A DNA stretch of 64,000 nucleotides from Arenicellales bacterium (GCA_029287915.1 JARFQE010000076.1:1-64000), one strand, 5' to 3'; positions 35,601 through 44,897 are shown, counted from the first letter of the stretch. A program made the numbers and translations. The notes: generated by a model from the letters alone, not told the origin.

Positions 35601-36866
35601 ATGGATCATTTTTCCTATCAGCATGGGCAGCTGTATGCTGAGTCCATAGCGCTTGCAGAAATAGCTAATAAAGTAGGTACGCCAGCCTATGTATATTCAC
35701 GAGCAACTCTTAGCCGTCATTTTCAGGCCTTTGACAGAGCGCTTGACAGCATTCCCCATCTAATTTGTTATGCGGTAAAAGCTAACTCAAACCTTGCTGT
35801 GTTGAATATACTGGCAAAACTTGGTGCCGGATTCGATATTGTTTCTGGTGGTGAACTGGAGCGAGTATTACGGGCTGGTGGTGATCCTGAGCTAGTGGTT
35901 TTTTCCGGTGTTGGAAAAACATCAGCTGAAATACGCGCCGGCCTGAGTGCCGGGATAAAGTGTTTCAATGTAGAATCTGCAGGCGAACTGGAACGTATTG
36001 CAGGCATCGCTGGGCAGCTTGGTGTGCGAGCCCCGGTGTCACTACGAGTGAATCCTGATGTTGACCCAAAAACGCATCCATATATCTCAACAGGTCTGAA
36101 AGAAAACAAATTTGGTATTCCTGCCGCTGAAGCTTATGAGCTTTACAACATGGCTCATTCTGAATACCCAATGCTTGACCTGGTGGGCATCGATTGCCAT
36201 ATCGGTTCACAGTTAACCGATGTATCACCAGTTATTGAGGCGCTGGATCGAGTGCTGGATATTCTTGAAAAGCTGGAGTCTGCCGGTATAAAACTGAGAC
36301 ACCTTGATATTGGTGGTGGACTGGGCATTTCTTACCAGCATGAAAGCCCCCCTCTACCAGAAGAATATGTCCGGGCACTTCAACAGCGACTGGAACAAAG
36401 ACAGTTGCCGGGATTAACGTTGATTCTGGAGCCTGGACGCGCCATAGCTGGCAATGCCGGTGTGTTATTGACCCGTGTTGAATATCTGAAAAAAACACCG
36501 GGCCATCACTTTGCTGTCGTTGATGCGGCAATGAATGACCTGATGCGTCCGGCTCTTTATGATGCCTGGCAGGAAGTTGTGCCGGTTGAACCTCGCAGTG
36601 GCGATAATGCAAAGACCTGGGATATCGTCGGTCCGGTATGCGAGACCGGGGATACTCTCGCGAAGCAGCGTGAACTCTCACTGCGGGAAGGTGACTTGCT
36701 GGCAATTCGTTCATCAGGTGCCTATGGTTTTAGCATGAGTTCAAACTACAATACCCGACCGCGACCACCAGAAGTAATGGTAGATGGTGATAAATTTCAT
36801 GTCATCCGTCGGCGTGAAAATATGGATGACCTGATGGCGATGGAATCACTGCTGCCGGAAAATTGA
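35601..36866 (+). CDS. lysA: LysA, diaminopimelate decarboxylase
   Basis: LysA is a PLP enzyme that makes lysine from meso-diaminopimelate. The 421-residue protein has the PLP lysine in HLICYAVKANSNLAVL (about residue 58), LDIGGGLGISY (glycine loop), EPGRAIAGNAG and the C-terminal GPVCETGDTLAK with catalytic cysteine, and SSGAYGFSMSSNYN. It follows lptM. In many gammaproteobacteria dapF comes next; here a NolW-type gene follows instead. Confidence 0.97.
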   Translation: MDHFSYQHGQLYAESIALAEIANKVGTPAYVYSRATLSRHFQAFDRALDSIPHLICYAVKANSNLAVLNILAKLGAGFDIVSGGELERVLRAGGDPELVVFSGVGKTSAEIRAGLSAGIKCFNVESAGELERIAGIAGQLGVRAPVSLRVNPDVDPKTHPYISTGLKENKFGIPAAEAYELYNMAHSEYPMLDLVGIDCHIGSQLTDVSPVIEALDRVLDILEKLESAGIKLRHLDIGGGLGISYQHESPPLPEEYVRALQQRLEQRQLPGLTLILEPGRAIAGNAGVLLTRVEYLKKTPGHHFAVVDAAMNDLMRPALYDAWQEVVPVEPRSGDNAKTWDIVGPVCETGDTLAKQRELSLREGDLLAIRSSGAYGFSMSSNYNTRPRPPEVMVDGDKFHVIRRRENMDDLMAMESLLPEN

Positions 36867-36885
36867 AGGGGCATGAGTTGATACT

Positions 36886-37797
36886 GTGATTAAGCGTTGT
36901 TTTCTGTTACTGCTCCTGTGTCTTTCCACACCCGTTATCGGCCACGCTCAGCAATTGGTAACAGAAGTTATTCCGCTGGGTTACCGTACTGTCAATGAGG
37001 TCATACCAGTAATCAGGCCACTGGTTTCGCCGGCCGGCTCTATCACCGGATTACAGGGACAACTTGTGGTTACCGCTACGCCGCAGGCACTGGAGCAAGT
37101 TCGTAAAGTGCTGGCCTCGTTAGACAAATCACCAGCTCGTTTGCTAATAAGTGTCAGGCGAGGCAATAGCCTCACAAGCAAACAGGATTCAGCTTCTGTT
37201 CAGGGTCGTAAAGGCAACATAGCTATCAACAAAGGTGGCATAATCGTTGGTTCGCCGCCTGGCGGTCGCCACTATACAAATACAGATAAGGATTCCCTTT
37301 TGGTCAAGGCAAAATCGAACAGGCGAACAGCGGATATGAATATTACCCAGCAGGTACAGGTGCTTGAGGGACGCGAGGCTTATATTTCAACAGGCGAAGA
37401 GATTCCGGTCAGGAACCGAACTTCTGTGGTCGGGCCTGATGGTATATATCGTTATGACAGCACTGAATTTTATCCGGCCGTGACCGGTTTCTACACTATT
37501 CCGCGACTTAATGGCGATGAAGTTTTTCTGGAAATTAATACTTTCAGTCGCCAGCACAAGCGTATCAGAACAAATGGACACTACCCTCGACAGGGCAGGC
37601 AGGATACAACGGTATCGGATGTCAGGACTTCTATCACTGGCAAGTTGGGTGAATGGATAGCCATTGGTAATGTGGATCAAACCGGGGCTATCAAGGATGC
37701 CAATATTGCTGCGATTTCGCGTCAGCAGCAAGCCTCCTCATCACAAATTTATCTCCGAGTAGAGAAAATTGAAACGGATATTGATAGAAACAAATGA
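36886..37797 (+). CDS. Secretin short-domain (NolW-like) periplasmic protein
   Basis: The GTG start at 36886 begins a signal peptide (MIKRCFLLLLLCLSTPVIGHAQ). Residues ~25-85 match a secretin N/NolW short domain (EVIPLGYRTVNEVIPVIRPL, QLVVTATPQALEQVRKVLAS). The rest is beta-rich (for example QVQVLEGREAYISTGEEIPV, similar to the bacterial type II/III secretion short domain) but no full secretin barrel is obvious in 303 residues. No other secretion gene is nearby. It overlaps the next gene (ATGA). A small partner or relic of a secretin is possible; function unknown. Confidence 0.8.
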   Translation: MIKRCFLLLLLCLSTPVIGHAQQLVTEVIPLGYRTVNEVIPVIRPLVSPAGSITGLQGQLVVTATPQALEQVRKVLASLDKSPARLLISVRRGNSLTSKQDSASVQGRKGNIAINKGGIIVGSPPGGRHYTNTDKDSLLVKAKSNRRTADMNITQQVQVLEGREAYISTGEEIPVRNRTSVVGPDGIYRYDSTEFYPAVTGFYTIPRLNGDEVFLEINTFSRQHKRIRTNGHYPRQGRQDTTVSDVRTSITGKLGEWIAIGNVDQTGAIKDANIAAISRQQQASSSQIYLRVEKIETDIDRNK

Positions 37798-38597
37798 AAA
37801 TTTTAAAGCGACTTTTTATTTTATTCTTTCCTGTATGGCTGGTTGCATGTACAACTACTCCAACCGGACGCAGCCAGTTCATAATGATCTCGGAAGAAAC
37901 AGCGATTGCCCAGTCGGCTACCGCCTATGTACAGGTGATGGATGATTACAATAAAAAAGGCCAGCTGTCTGATGATAAGGCGTTGATCGAACGTGTGAAC
38001 CGGATAACCGGTCGGCTGATCTACGAAGCCATAATCATGAGACCGGATACCAAAAACTGGAAATGGAGCATGAAAGTCATCGAGGACCCAAAGACCGTCA
38101 ATGCATGGTCTATGGCAGGTGGGAGGATGGCTTTATATACTGGCCTGGTGAATAAGATAGAACCTACAGATGATGAGCTGGCGCAGGTTCTCGCGCATGA
38201 AATAGCGCACGCTCTGGCCAAACATACAGCAGAAAAAATGTCAGTTGCACTGGCTACCTCTCTCGGTGTTCTCGCTGTATCAGTAGCAACAGACAATCGA
38301 AATATTGCTACCGGTGCATCTGCCGCTGCACTGGTTGCGGTTACGTTGCCAAATAGTCGGGTAGCTGAATCTGAGGCAGATGAGATTGGTGTTGAGCTTG
38401 CTGCCAGGGCCGGTTTTAACCCCCATGCGGCTGTAACGCTATGGCAGAAAATGAGCAAAGAGTCAGGCAGCTCTTCTTTTGATTTTTTAAGTACCCACCC
38501 ATCTTCCGACAAACGTATTGATCGTCTGCAAGCACTGGTGCCGCGAATGATGCCTTATTATGAGGAACAAAAACCTCATCCAGTTTATCCATTGTAA
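37794..38597 (+). CDS. M48-family metallopeptidase lipoprotein (LoiP/Oma1-like)
   Basis: The 267-residue protein has a lipoprotein signal peptide (lipobox LVACTT) and the zinc motif HEIAH (about residues 135-139, in AQVLAHEIAHALAKHTAEK), with the third ligand region SESEADEIGVELAARAGFNP. The family includes the outer-membrane proteases LoiP and BepA relatives that handle misfolded envelope proteins. Its start overlaps the stop of the preceding gene by four bases (ATGA), so the two are likely translated together. Confidence 0.92.
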   Translation: MKILKRLFILFFPVWLVACTTTPTGRSQFIMISEETAIAQSATAYVQVMDDYNKKGQLSDDKALIERVNRITGRLIYEAIIMRPDTKNWKWSMKVIEDPKTVNAWSMAGGRMALYTGLVNKIEPTDDELAQVLAHEIAHALAKHTAEKMSVALATSLGVLAVSVATDNRNIATGASAAALVAVTLPNSRVAESEADEIGVELAARAGFNPHAAVTLWQKMSKESGSSSFDFLSTHPSSDKRIDRLQALVPRMMPYYEEQKPHPVYPL

Positions 38598-38671
38598 TGT
38601 AGTATCTTAAATAAATAGTCTCAGGTGAGATAATTTACAAATACAAAACAGGAAAATTTCAGGTTAACCTA

Positions 38672-40012
38672 ATGAAGAAAAAAGGGAAATTCATCACTCT
38701 CGTTACACTGCCGGTTCTTATGCAGGTAGTGGGAATTGCCAGGGCAGACGACATGATGTCTACCTATCAGCTGGCTGTTCAACAGGACCAACAATACCAG
38801 GCTGCCGTCAGTGTCTATGAGGCTGAATATGCAAGGCTAGGCAAGGCCAGAGCAGGTTTGTTACCTTTCCTTGGAGCCGAGGCGGGTAGCTTTCGGCGTA
38901 ATCAGGAGGTCAGCAGCTCTGATAATATCCCCGGTTTTGACGGTGAAGCCGATTACAATGTTGACAGATGGTCGGTAAATCTAAATCAGGCATTATTTGA
39001 TGTGCCTGCCTGGCAGACCTACAAGCAGGCACAGATAAATGTTGAAAAGGCCGCGCTCGATCTTGGTTCAGCCAGGCAGGAGCTGATATACCGTGTCGCC
39101 ACAGTCTATGGACAGGCGCTGGTTGCGCAGGAAAACCTCAGGGTTTCAGAGGCAGAAAAAAAGGCACTGGCCGAACAGCTTGAACTGGACAGAGAAAGAC
39201 TCAATGTAGGACTGGGAACGGTAACCAACCTATATGCCACCGAGTCTCGTTATAGACTGGCAGAAACAAACGTAATTGAAGCAGACTTTGCCCTGCGCGA
39301 TGCCCTGGTTGCATTGAAAGAGCTGACAGGACAGGAGCCTGGCGAGCTCCATGTTATTGCACAGGACAAGCCGCCGCTTGATCCACCATCACCAGATAAT
39401 GTGGATTACTGGGTTGAATTGGCATTGAAAAACAATCTTGATTTTCTCGCCGAACAACGTAGCGTTGAGATCGCAGATCGGGAGGTTTCAAGAATCAAGG
39501 CAGGTCATTACCCTACGCTCGATCTCGTGGCATCGCATCTAAACTCAGAATCAGATGGCAGCCTGACCGGATCGGGAAGAAAAAATGAAAGCTCTGACAT
39601 AGGACTGCAATTAGATATTCCCCTGATTCAGGGCTGGGGGGTTGTGGCAGGAACCAAAGAGGCAAGGGCGCTCTACCAGGCCGCTCTGCACAGGCAGGAA
39701 GGAACGAGGCGAAATGTTGACAGGATATCAAGAGCTGCCTATCAGGCTATAACGAGCGGTATCAGTCGTTTGAATGCATTGAAAGCCGCGGTCAAATCCG
39801 GCAACAGTACCGTGGAGGCCAAACGTGAAGGATTTAAGGCGGGGGTCAATACCAATGTCGAAGTGCTGGATGCGGTACGCGATCTTTACGGTTCGGAGCG
39901 GGATTATATCAATGCCAAATACCAGTTTATTCTCAGCACACTGCAATTAAAGCGGGTAACAGGAAGCCTGGAAGTCGCCGACCTGGAGAGGGTTAATAGC
40001 TGGTTGGAATGA
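38672..40012 (+). CDS. tolC: TolC-family outer membrane channel protein
   Basis: The 446-residue protein has a signal peptide (about residues 1-25) and two outer-membrane efflux (OEP) repeats rich in long helices, with the TolC-type start MSTYQLAVQQDQQYQAAVSV and a C-terminal VQ-rich helix. It would form the trimeric exit duct for tripartite efflux or type I secretion. No inner-membrane pump is adjacent. It belongs to the single-copy TolC type seen next to waaA in many gammaproteobacteria, but that neighbour is absent. Symbol by family resemblance. Confidence 0.92.
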   Translation: MKKKGKFITLVTLPVLMQVVGIARADDMMSTYQLAVQQDQQYQAAVSVYEAEYARLGKARAGLLPFLGAEAGSFRRNQEVSSSDNIPGFDGEADYNVDRWSVNLNQALFDVPAWQTYKQAQINVEKAALDLGSARQELIYRVATVYGQALVAQENLRVSEAEKKALAEQLELDRERLNVGLGTVTNLYATESRYRLAETNVIEADFALRDALVALKELTGQEPGELHVIAQDKPPLDPPSPDNVDYWVELALKNNLDFLAEQRSVEIADREVSRIKAGHYPTLDLVASHLNSESDGSLTGSGRKNESSDIGLQLDIPLIQGWGVVAGTKEARALYQAALHRQEGTRRNVDRISRAAYQAITSGISRLNALKAAVKSGNSTVEAKREGFKAGVNTNVEVLDAVRDLYGSERDYINAKYQFILSTLQLKRVTGSLEVADLERVNSWLE

Positions 40013-40075
40013 AGAAAAAGTATCAGTTTTTATGTATTAGGTTTTACGTAAAACATAAAACATAATTCGTAATAT

Positions 40076-40104
40076 AAAAAGGGCCGCGAAATGCGGCCCT
40101 TTAT
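40076..40104. terminator. Bidirectional terminator between tolC and the sulfur-globule-like gene
   Basis: GGGCCGC and GCGGCCC with a 5-nt loop form the stem, flanked by AAAAA on the left and TTTATT on the right. It can end both convergent transcripts; the minus-strand direction has the better U tract. Confidence 0.88.
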
Positions 40105-40122
40105 TATTCCTGTTTACTAATA

Positions 40123-40539
40123 TTAGTCGACAGGCGTCGTTTCCGGGTACTGGGAAGGGGCTTGTCCCTCTGCAGGTTCGCCGCCGTAGTAAGGTGCACC
40201 GCCACCGTAATAGGGTGCGCCGCCACCGTAGTAAGGTGCACCGCCACCGTAGTAGGGACCGCCACCGTAGTAGGGACCGCCACCGTAGTAGGGACCGCCA
40301 CCGTAGTAGGGACCGCCACCCCAGCCGCGATTCCATGGGCTGCCACCCCATGGACCGCCACCCCAGCCATAGCCGCTGTTCCAGGGACTGCCACCCCATG
40401 GACCGCCGCCCCAGTTATTGCCCCAGCCATCGTTCCATGGACCACTCATGTTAAACCATGCTTCAGAATCAGCTACCGGTGCCAGTGAAAAAGCACTGAC
40501 AATCAGGGCAGCTGCAAAAAAACGTGTTAGTCTTTTCAT
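40123..40539 (-). CDS. Secreted Gly/Tyr/Trp-rich repeat protein, probable sulfur globule family
   Basis: A signal peptide (about residues 1-28) precedes a mature part of ~110 residues with W/G/P-rich blocks (NNWGGGPWGGSPWNSGYG) and then four GGGPYY and three GGGAPYY repeats, ending in an acidic tail. Low complexity, secretion and Gly/Tyr composition resemble the sulfur globule proteins of Allochromatium, which coat intracellular sulfur deposits. AGGAGGT before ATG 40539 is the strongest ribosome binding site in the window, so the protein is probably made in quantity. Repeat-rich proteins of other kinds cannot be excluded, hence the moderate confidence in the function. Confidence 0.7.
   Translation of the reverse strand: MKRLTRFFAAALIVSAFSLAPVADSEAWFNMSGPWNDGWGNNWGGGPWGGSPWNSGYGWGGGPWGGSPWNRGWGGGPYYGGGPYYGGGPYYGGGPYYGGGAPYYGGGAPYYGGGAPYYGGEPAEGQAPSQYPETTPVD
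40185..40325 (-). repeat. Tandem 18/21-nt coding repeats in the Gly/Tyr-rich gene
   Basis: Units coding GGGPYY (18 nt, four) and GGGAPYY (21 nt, three) stand head to tail inside the preceding gene. The copies are nearly identical, indicating recent expansion by slippage or unequal exchange. Confidence 0.85.
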
Positions 40540-40851
40540 CAAAAGACCTCCTGTTGATTTCTGATTATAGGGAGATGTGGATCCTCATATAGAGTCTCCA
40601 CTGCCATGAATCCATCATATTGATATTTTTCCATCTGATAAGAATTCATGACGGTAGAATAACAAAAATTGATATTTTATTCGTGTTAACCTTATTGCGT
40701 TAATAATATGAAGGTAGCACAGGGATTTTCTGGTATAAAAAAATAACTTCACCAGTGTTTTGCTACAACATGGGAGGATTTATCCGATTGTTATCAAATC
40801 ACAGTGAATCAGTAAATAATATATCTATTCTGTCACGAGGTATGATATTCG
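40540..40851. other. Gene-free divergent promoter region
   Basis: This 312-nt AT-rich gap separates the Gly/Tyr-rich gene from the divergent NTT/HEAT gene. It holds the AGGAGGT site at 40545-40551 (minus) and ACGAGG at 40835-40840 for the GTG start of the next gene. A hairpin GGAGA/TCTCC lies near 40570-40600. I find no convincing regulator site. Confidence 0.6.
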
Positions 40852-43542
40852 GTGATTAATTCCATTACCGATCTGTTGCTGGTGCACAGGGATGAAAGAA
40901 AGCAGTTAGCCTATCTATTGCTTGTTTTTATCTTGCTCGGTGCGGGCATGGCAATAGGCAGGGGTACTGCCGATGCGCTTTTTTTCAAGCGTTATGGCAT
41001 AGAGTATCTGCCATTGATGTTTATTCTGGTCAGCGTAATATTAGCTGTTATCAGTGTACTTTATGCCGCCTTTGTTGATGCCCTTCCTGCTGAGCGGTTC
41101 TTTAAAATCATCTTTGTCACCATGATTGTATTGCTGCTTGGTAACTGGTTGATGATTAGCCTGGATGTCAGTGATATGGTCTATCCGGCATATTTTTTAC
41201 TATATGAAGTAACATCAGAATTGTTTCTTGTCCACAGTGCTCTTTACCTTGGACAGAATCTGGTGCAGACACAATCCAAACGACTGATGCCCATTATCCT
41301 GGCCGGTAGCCAGGTAGGCGTAATTTTCGGTGGACTGTTTCTCGCCACTATGTCCAGAACTCTGGGCGTGCAGAATATGCTGCTGGTGTGGACATTGCTG
41401 CTTTTCGTGACAATGGTAACGGTTGTAATCTGGCATGGTAAAAAAGGCGTCTCACCTTATTTTCGTGCTGGACGCAAGGAGAAATCCAGATTGCAGCAGT
41501 CGATAAATCAGGTTTCACAGGGTTTGAAATTCATGAAGACATCAAAGCTGTTAAAAATGTCTTCCTTTGCACTTTTCTTTATGGTGGCCTCTACCTATGT
41601 ACTTTGTTACAGCTTGAACCGTATCTATACAAATACGTTTGAATCAGAGGAAGCACTGAGTTCATTTTTTGGCCTGTTGACTGCCTCTACCAGCATGTTT
41701 GCACTACTACTGCAGGTATTTGTCACAAACCGCGTGATTCGGCGCTTTGGCGTGAAAAAAGTAAACCTTGTATTTCCGGTCACCAGCTTCATGGTTTATC
41801 TGGGACTAATGTTCAGTTTTACTCTACCTCTTGCTCTGGCAGGCAGTTTTAACAAGGATGTCATCATGCCGGCCTTTCGTAGACCGATAAGAAATATATT
41901 TATGGATGCTTTGCCAATGCAGATACAGGGTCGAGCCAGAGCCATGTCAATAGTGGTAGTGCTGCCACTGGCACTGGCCACGGCCGGTGTCTTTTTGTGG
42001 TTAGCGCAAAAAGCCGAGAGTCCAGTCATGTTCCTGTTTCCCGGTATGCTGGCGGCACTCGCTTATCTCTGGTTCAATCGCAGGATGAACAAGGCCTACG
42101 CTGCCGAGATTGTACATCATTTGAAGCAAAGGCTATTTGTGCCAGAGCATCAAATACAGGGGATATTTGATGATGCAGATAGTTCTATATTGGAAGATAT
42201 TGAGCGGGGTGTGCTACAAGATGATGAAGAAATCTCGATTGCATACTCAAATGTCTTGTGCAAAGCAAAACCAGAGCGCGCAGCCAGTCTGCTACCGCAA
42301 CGTATGCAGCGAGCCTCTGTCAGGGCGAAAGATCAGATGATACGTATGCTTCAGCCTCTTGAGTCAGAAAAATTACGGGACCAGTTACGTAGGGAAATTG
42401 GTCATGGGGATGCTCATCTTGACGCAACCTTGTATAAAGCCCTCTTTGTAGCTGGTGATGTCGTAGCAAGGGAAAAGGTGGAAAGTCTGCTAGGCAGTGA
42501 ACAGCCACGGTTGCGTGCTGCCGGCATCCTCGGTGCCCTGTTATACCCTGTGCCAGAGTTAAGCCAGCAGGCAATTAATGAATGGCTAGCCTTGCTTGGC
42601 GATTCAAGGCCTAACTTTTATATTCCAGCAATTGATCTGACGGTGCAGGGCCTGGAAAGTGTCTATCTTAATGAACCCATCTTTAGCGCAATTCAGCAAG
42701 TCATAGTACAAATGCTGGATCAGCCTGATAGTCGTTTGCAGCTTAAAGCTTTAAAGCTCCTGGTCAAATGGCCGACTGATTCATTCAAGGCAGCTGAGGC
42801 CAGTGTGATTAAACTATCCGAGAATAGAAACTGGAAGGTGCGAAAAGAGTCTGTAAAAGCCTCACATTTCCTTCCGTTTGACGAACGCGAAAAGCTGTTA
42901 CTTAGAGCAATTGAAGATCATTACCCAGCTGTGCGTAAAGTGGCAGTAGAGAATATGGCTGTGCAATATAGTGATCCACAGCAATGGTTGGTCAACCAGT
43001 TGATCGAAGGACAGTTTGGATCTGCGCGTGCCAGGGAGGCAATGATTAATACCCTGATTGAATATGGAGTTTCAGCTGAGCAAATGTTATCTGTCTCCGT
43101 GGCGATGGCTGAGAACGCTGTAGAGATGCATAAAGCAGCCAAGCTACTGGAAAAGGAGAATAGCTATTCAATGCAGGGCCTCATGGTGTTGCGTTATGCA
43201 ATTGAAGAACGTACACATGACCTGATTGATCTGGCGCTACTGGCTTTGCAATCTTCAACTCATGACAGCGATATCGAAGTCATCAGGGCAGGTTTGAAAA
43301 GCCGCGATAAACGCCATTTTGCTAATGCCTGCGAATTATTGTCGATGATTAGCCATGGCAAATTAACATCATTACTGCTGCAGGTGTTTGAAGATGTTGG
43401 CGACAGAAAATCTTTAAATAAGGAAGATAATTTACAATCTGTTGGTGATGTTCTGGAATGGATTGAAGAAGGTACAGATCCATGGTTGAACGAGTGTGTT
43501 TCCTATATTAACTCAAAACTGAGCAGCAAATGCCATGCCTGA
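40852..43542 (+). CDS. NTT-type (ATP/ADP translocase-like) membrane protein with HEAT-repeat C terminus
   Basis: The first ~410 residues form about 11-12 membrane segments resembling nucleotide translocase (TlcC/Npt) and MFS proteins (FILLGAGMAIGRGTADALFF, MPIILAGSQVGVIFGGLF). The cytoplasmic C terminus (about residues 480-880) consists of HEAT-like helical repeats (RLQLKALKLLVKW, KVRKESVKASHFLPFDE). The start is GTG 40852, since an ATG nearby is closed by a stop. It overlaps by 8 nt with a cyclic-nucleotide-binding gene; related proteins fuse NTT, HEAT and cNMP domains. Transport substrate not inferable. Confidence 0.82.
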   Translation: MINSITDLLLVHRDERKQLAYLLLVFILLGAGMAIGRGTADALFFKRYGIEYLPLMFILVSVILAVISVLYAAFVDALPAERFFKIIFVTMIVLLLGNWLMISLDVSDMVYPAYFLLYEVTSELFLVHSALYLGQNLVQTQSKRLMPIILAGSQVGVIFGGLFLATMSRTLGVQNMLLVWTLLLFVTMVTVVIWHGKKGVSPYFRAGRKEKSRLQQSINQVSQGLKFMKTSKLLKMSSFALFFMVASTYVLCYSLNRIYTNTFESEEALSSFFGLLTASTSMFALLLQVFVTNRVIRRFGVKKVNLVFPVTSFMVYLGLMFSFTLPLALAGSFNKDVIMPAFRRPIRNIFMDALPMQIQGRARAMSIVVVLPLALATAGVFLWLAQKAESPVMFLFPGMLAALAYLWFNRRMNKAYAAEIVHHLKQRLFVPEHQIQGIFDDADSSILEDIERGVLQDDEEISIAYSNVLCKAKPERAASLLPQRMQRASVRAKDQMIRMLQPLESEKLRDQLRREIGHGDAHLDATLYKALFVAGDVVAREKVESLLGSEQPRLRAAGILGALLYPVPELSQQAINEWLALLGDSRPNFYIPAIDLTVQGLESVYLNEPIFSAIQQVIVQMLDQPDSRLQLKALKLLVKWPTDSFKAAEASVIKLSENRNWKVRKESVKASHFLPFDEREKLLLRAIEDHYPAVRKVAVENMAVQYSDPQQWLVNQLIEGQFGSARAREAMINTLIEYGVSAEQMLSVSVAMAENAVEMHKAAKLLEKENSYSMQGLMVLRYAIEERTHDLIDLALLALQSSTHDSDIEVIRAGLKSRDKRHFANACELLSMISHGKLTSLLLQVFEDVGDRKSLNKEDNLQSVGDVLEWIEEGTDPWLNECVSYINSKLSSKCHA

Positions 43543-43984
43543 CCTGTTTGAACGTGTACTATTATTGAAGCAATCGCCGATTTTTTCGGAAGTCCCAACG
43601 GAAGCACTTAGAATAGTGGCGAAGATGCTTGAAGAAGAGGCCTACTTTTCTGGCGACCGGGTTTTTGATATTAATGAATTCGGCGATCATATGTATATCC
43701 TGCAAAGTGGAAGAGTTGGAATTTCATTAAGTACCGATCCCACTCTAAAAGAATTCGTGGCTGAGCTGGGTGCAGGAGAATGTTTTGGGGAAATGAACCT
43801 GCTTGATGAACTGCCGCGTTCAGCGACTGTGCATGTACTTGAAGATTCAATAATGTTATCACTGGAAAAAGCCCGATTGAGAGGCCTTATTCTCAATTAT
43901 CCAGAACTGAGTATCGGAATGCTGAAAGGCCTGAGCTTACGCTTAAGAAAAGCGAATCTGAAAAATATAGGACAAAAGGATTAG
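43535..43984 (+). CDS. Cyclic-nucleotide-binding (CRP-type sensor) domain protein
   Basis: The 149-residue protein is a lone cNMP-binding domain: FSGDRVFDINEFGDHMYILQ and the phosphate-binding cassette ECFGEMNLLDELPRSATVH (the R-S-A core fits binding of a cyclic nucleotide phosphate). There is no DNA-binding domain. It overlaps the NTT/HEAT gene by 8 nt. In relatives this domain is fused to the HEAT part, so it may be a detached regulatory subunit of the membrane protein. Confidence 0.88.
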   Translation: MPDLFERVLLLKQSPIFSEVPTEALRIVAKMLEEEAYFSGDRVFDINEFGDHMYILQSGRVGISLSTDPTLKEFVAELGAGECFGEMNLLDELPRSATVHVLEDSIMLSLEKARLRGLILNYPELSIGMLKGLSLRLRKANLKNIGQKD

Positions 43985-43990
43985 ACAATC

Positions 43991-44734
43991 ATGCCGAGAG
44001 CAAATACTGCGCTAACTTCATCTTCTATAGTTTTATTTTTTTTTCTATCATTAGCTTCATTGTCAATTCGTGCTGAAGATGCCCCGCTGCTCAACCATGA
44101 CCCACACTATACGGCAATTGGTTTTTTTGACATACACATCTGTAACTGGCCCGAACGCCCATATTTTTTCAAGATTCTTTTTTCTACTGAAAAGTTTGAC
44201 GAGATTACTGAAATGGAAGTTTTTGATCCTTCAGGATCATCGCTTGCCATATTGGATAAAAGTAAATTTTTACGACTTCATCGTAAGGGTAAACCTGAAA
44301 AGCGGGTATATATTGTTGACCTGGATTTGCCAGACGGTGTAAAAACTGGCTGGTATACGATAAAAGTTAAATCGATTGATGACAGGGAATATTCTGCTAG
44401 CGATTTTGTGCCTTTAACCCGGGTTGGTCGCGTGACAGGCATGTCCCCGTCTTCTGAAACGGAAGCTGTATCTTTACCCGTTACCCTGAGCTGGAAGAAA
44501 CTGCCCGGTGCGGGCTTTTACAAGGTATTTGTCAGGGATGAATGGACAGATGAGGTGGTCTACCAGTCTAAACTGATCAGTAACAATAAGCTGGAATTAC
44601 CTGCCAGTAAACTGCAGCCGGGCGGTTTTTATTCCTGGGTTGTTCACGCACGTGATCTTAACGAGCATATTCTTCTGGGTGATTTTCATATGGGGTCGAT
44701 GAGCAAAAAAGCTTATTTTAATGTAACTGAGTGA
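43991..44734 (+). CDS. Secreted protein with beta-sandwich domains, function unknown
   Basis: A signal peptide (about residues 1-28, ending IRAE) precedes a 219-residue mature part of beta-rich segments. The second half has the spacing of an Ig/fibronectin-like domain (ITLSWKKLPGAGFYKVFVRD-type pattern, FYSWVVHARDLNEHI). I do not recognise a family. It stands 6 nt after the cNMP protein gene, so it is part of the same transcript; a link to the NTT/HEAT system is possible but unproven. Confidence 0.8.
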   Translation: MPRANTALTSSSIVLFFFLSLASLSIRAEDAPLLNHDPHYTAIGFFDIHICNWPERPYFFKILFSTEKFDEITEMEVFDPSGSSLAILDKSKFLRLHRKGKPEKRVYIVDLDLPDGVKTGWYTIKVKSIDDREYSASDFVPLTRVGRVTGMSPSSETEAVSLPVTLSWKKLPGAGFYKVFVRDEWTDEVVYQSKLISNNKLELPASKLQPGGFYSWVVHARDLNEHILLGDFHMGSMSKKAYFNVTE

Positions 44735-44869
44735 CTATTTAATTTGTTGTGCTGGCGTCTGCCAGAAACTCCCGTTTCGCCTGTCAAACAGCCCTGCTGT
44801 TTACCCACCACAGACATGCAACCATCGTCAGACAATGTGTTTTAAGTGCATAATCAGGGGTATTTGCGA

Positions 44870-44897
44870 TTGTTATTTAGTCATAAGTGTTTATAAT
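44870..44897 (+). promoter_or_regulatory. Probable sigma-70 promoter of the acetate cluster
   Basis: TTGTTA at 44870-44875 and a perfect -10 TATAAT at 44892-44897 are separated by 16 nt. This lies 77 nt upstream of the DUF4212 start, and the ribosome site GGAGG follows. No operator was identified. Confidence 0.6.

Noticed and set aside
40185-40325. CRISPR-like repeat array
   Set aside because: The repeats are short coding units without unique spacers.
40104-40454. Long antisense and alternative frames in the Gly/Tyr-rich gene
   Set aside because: They arise from the 18/21-nt repeats, giving monotonous Thr/Val/Ala or His/Arg/Ser proteins with no start context.
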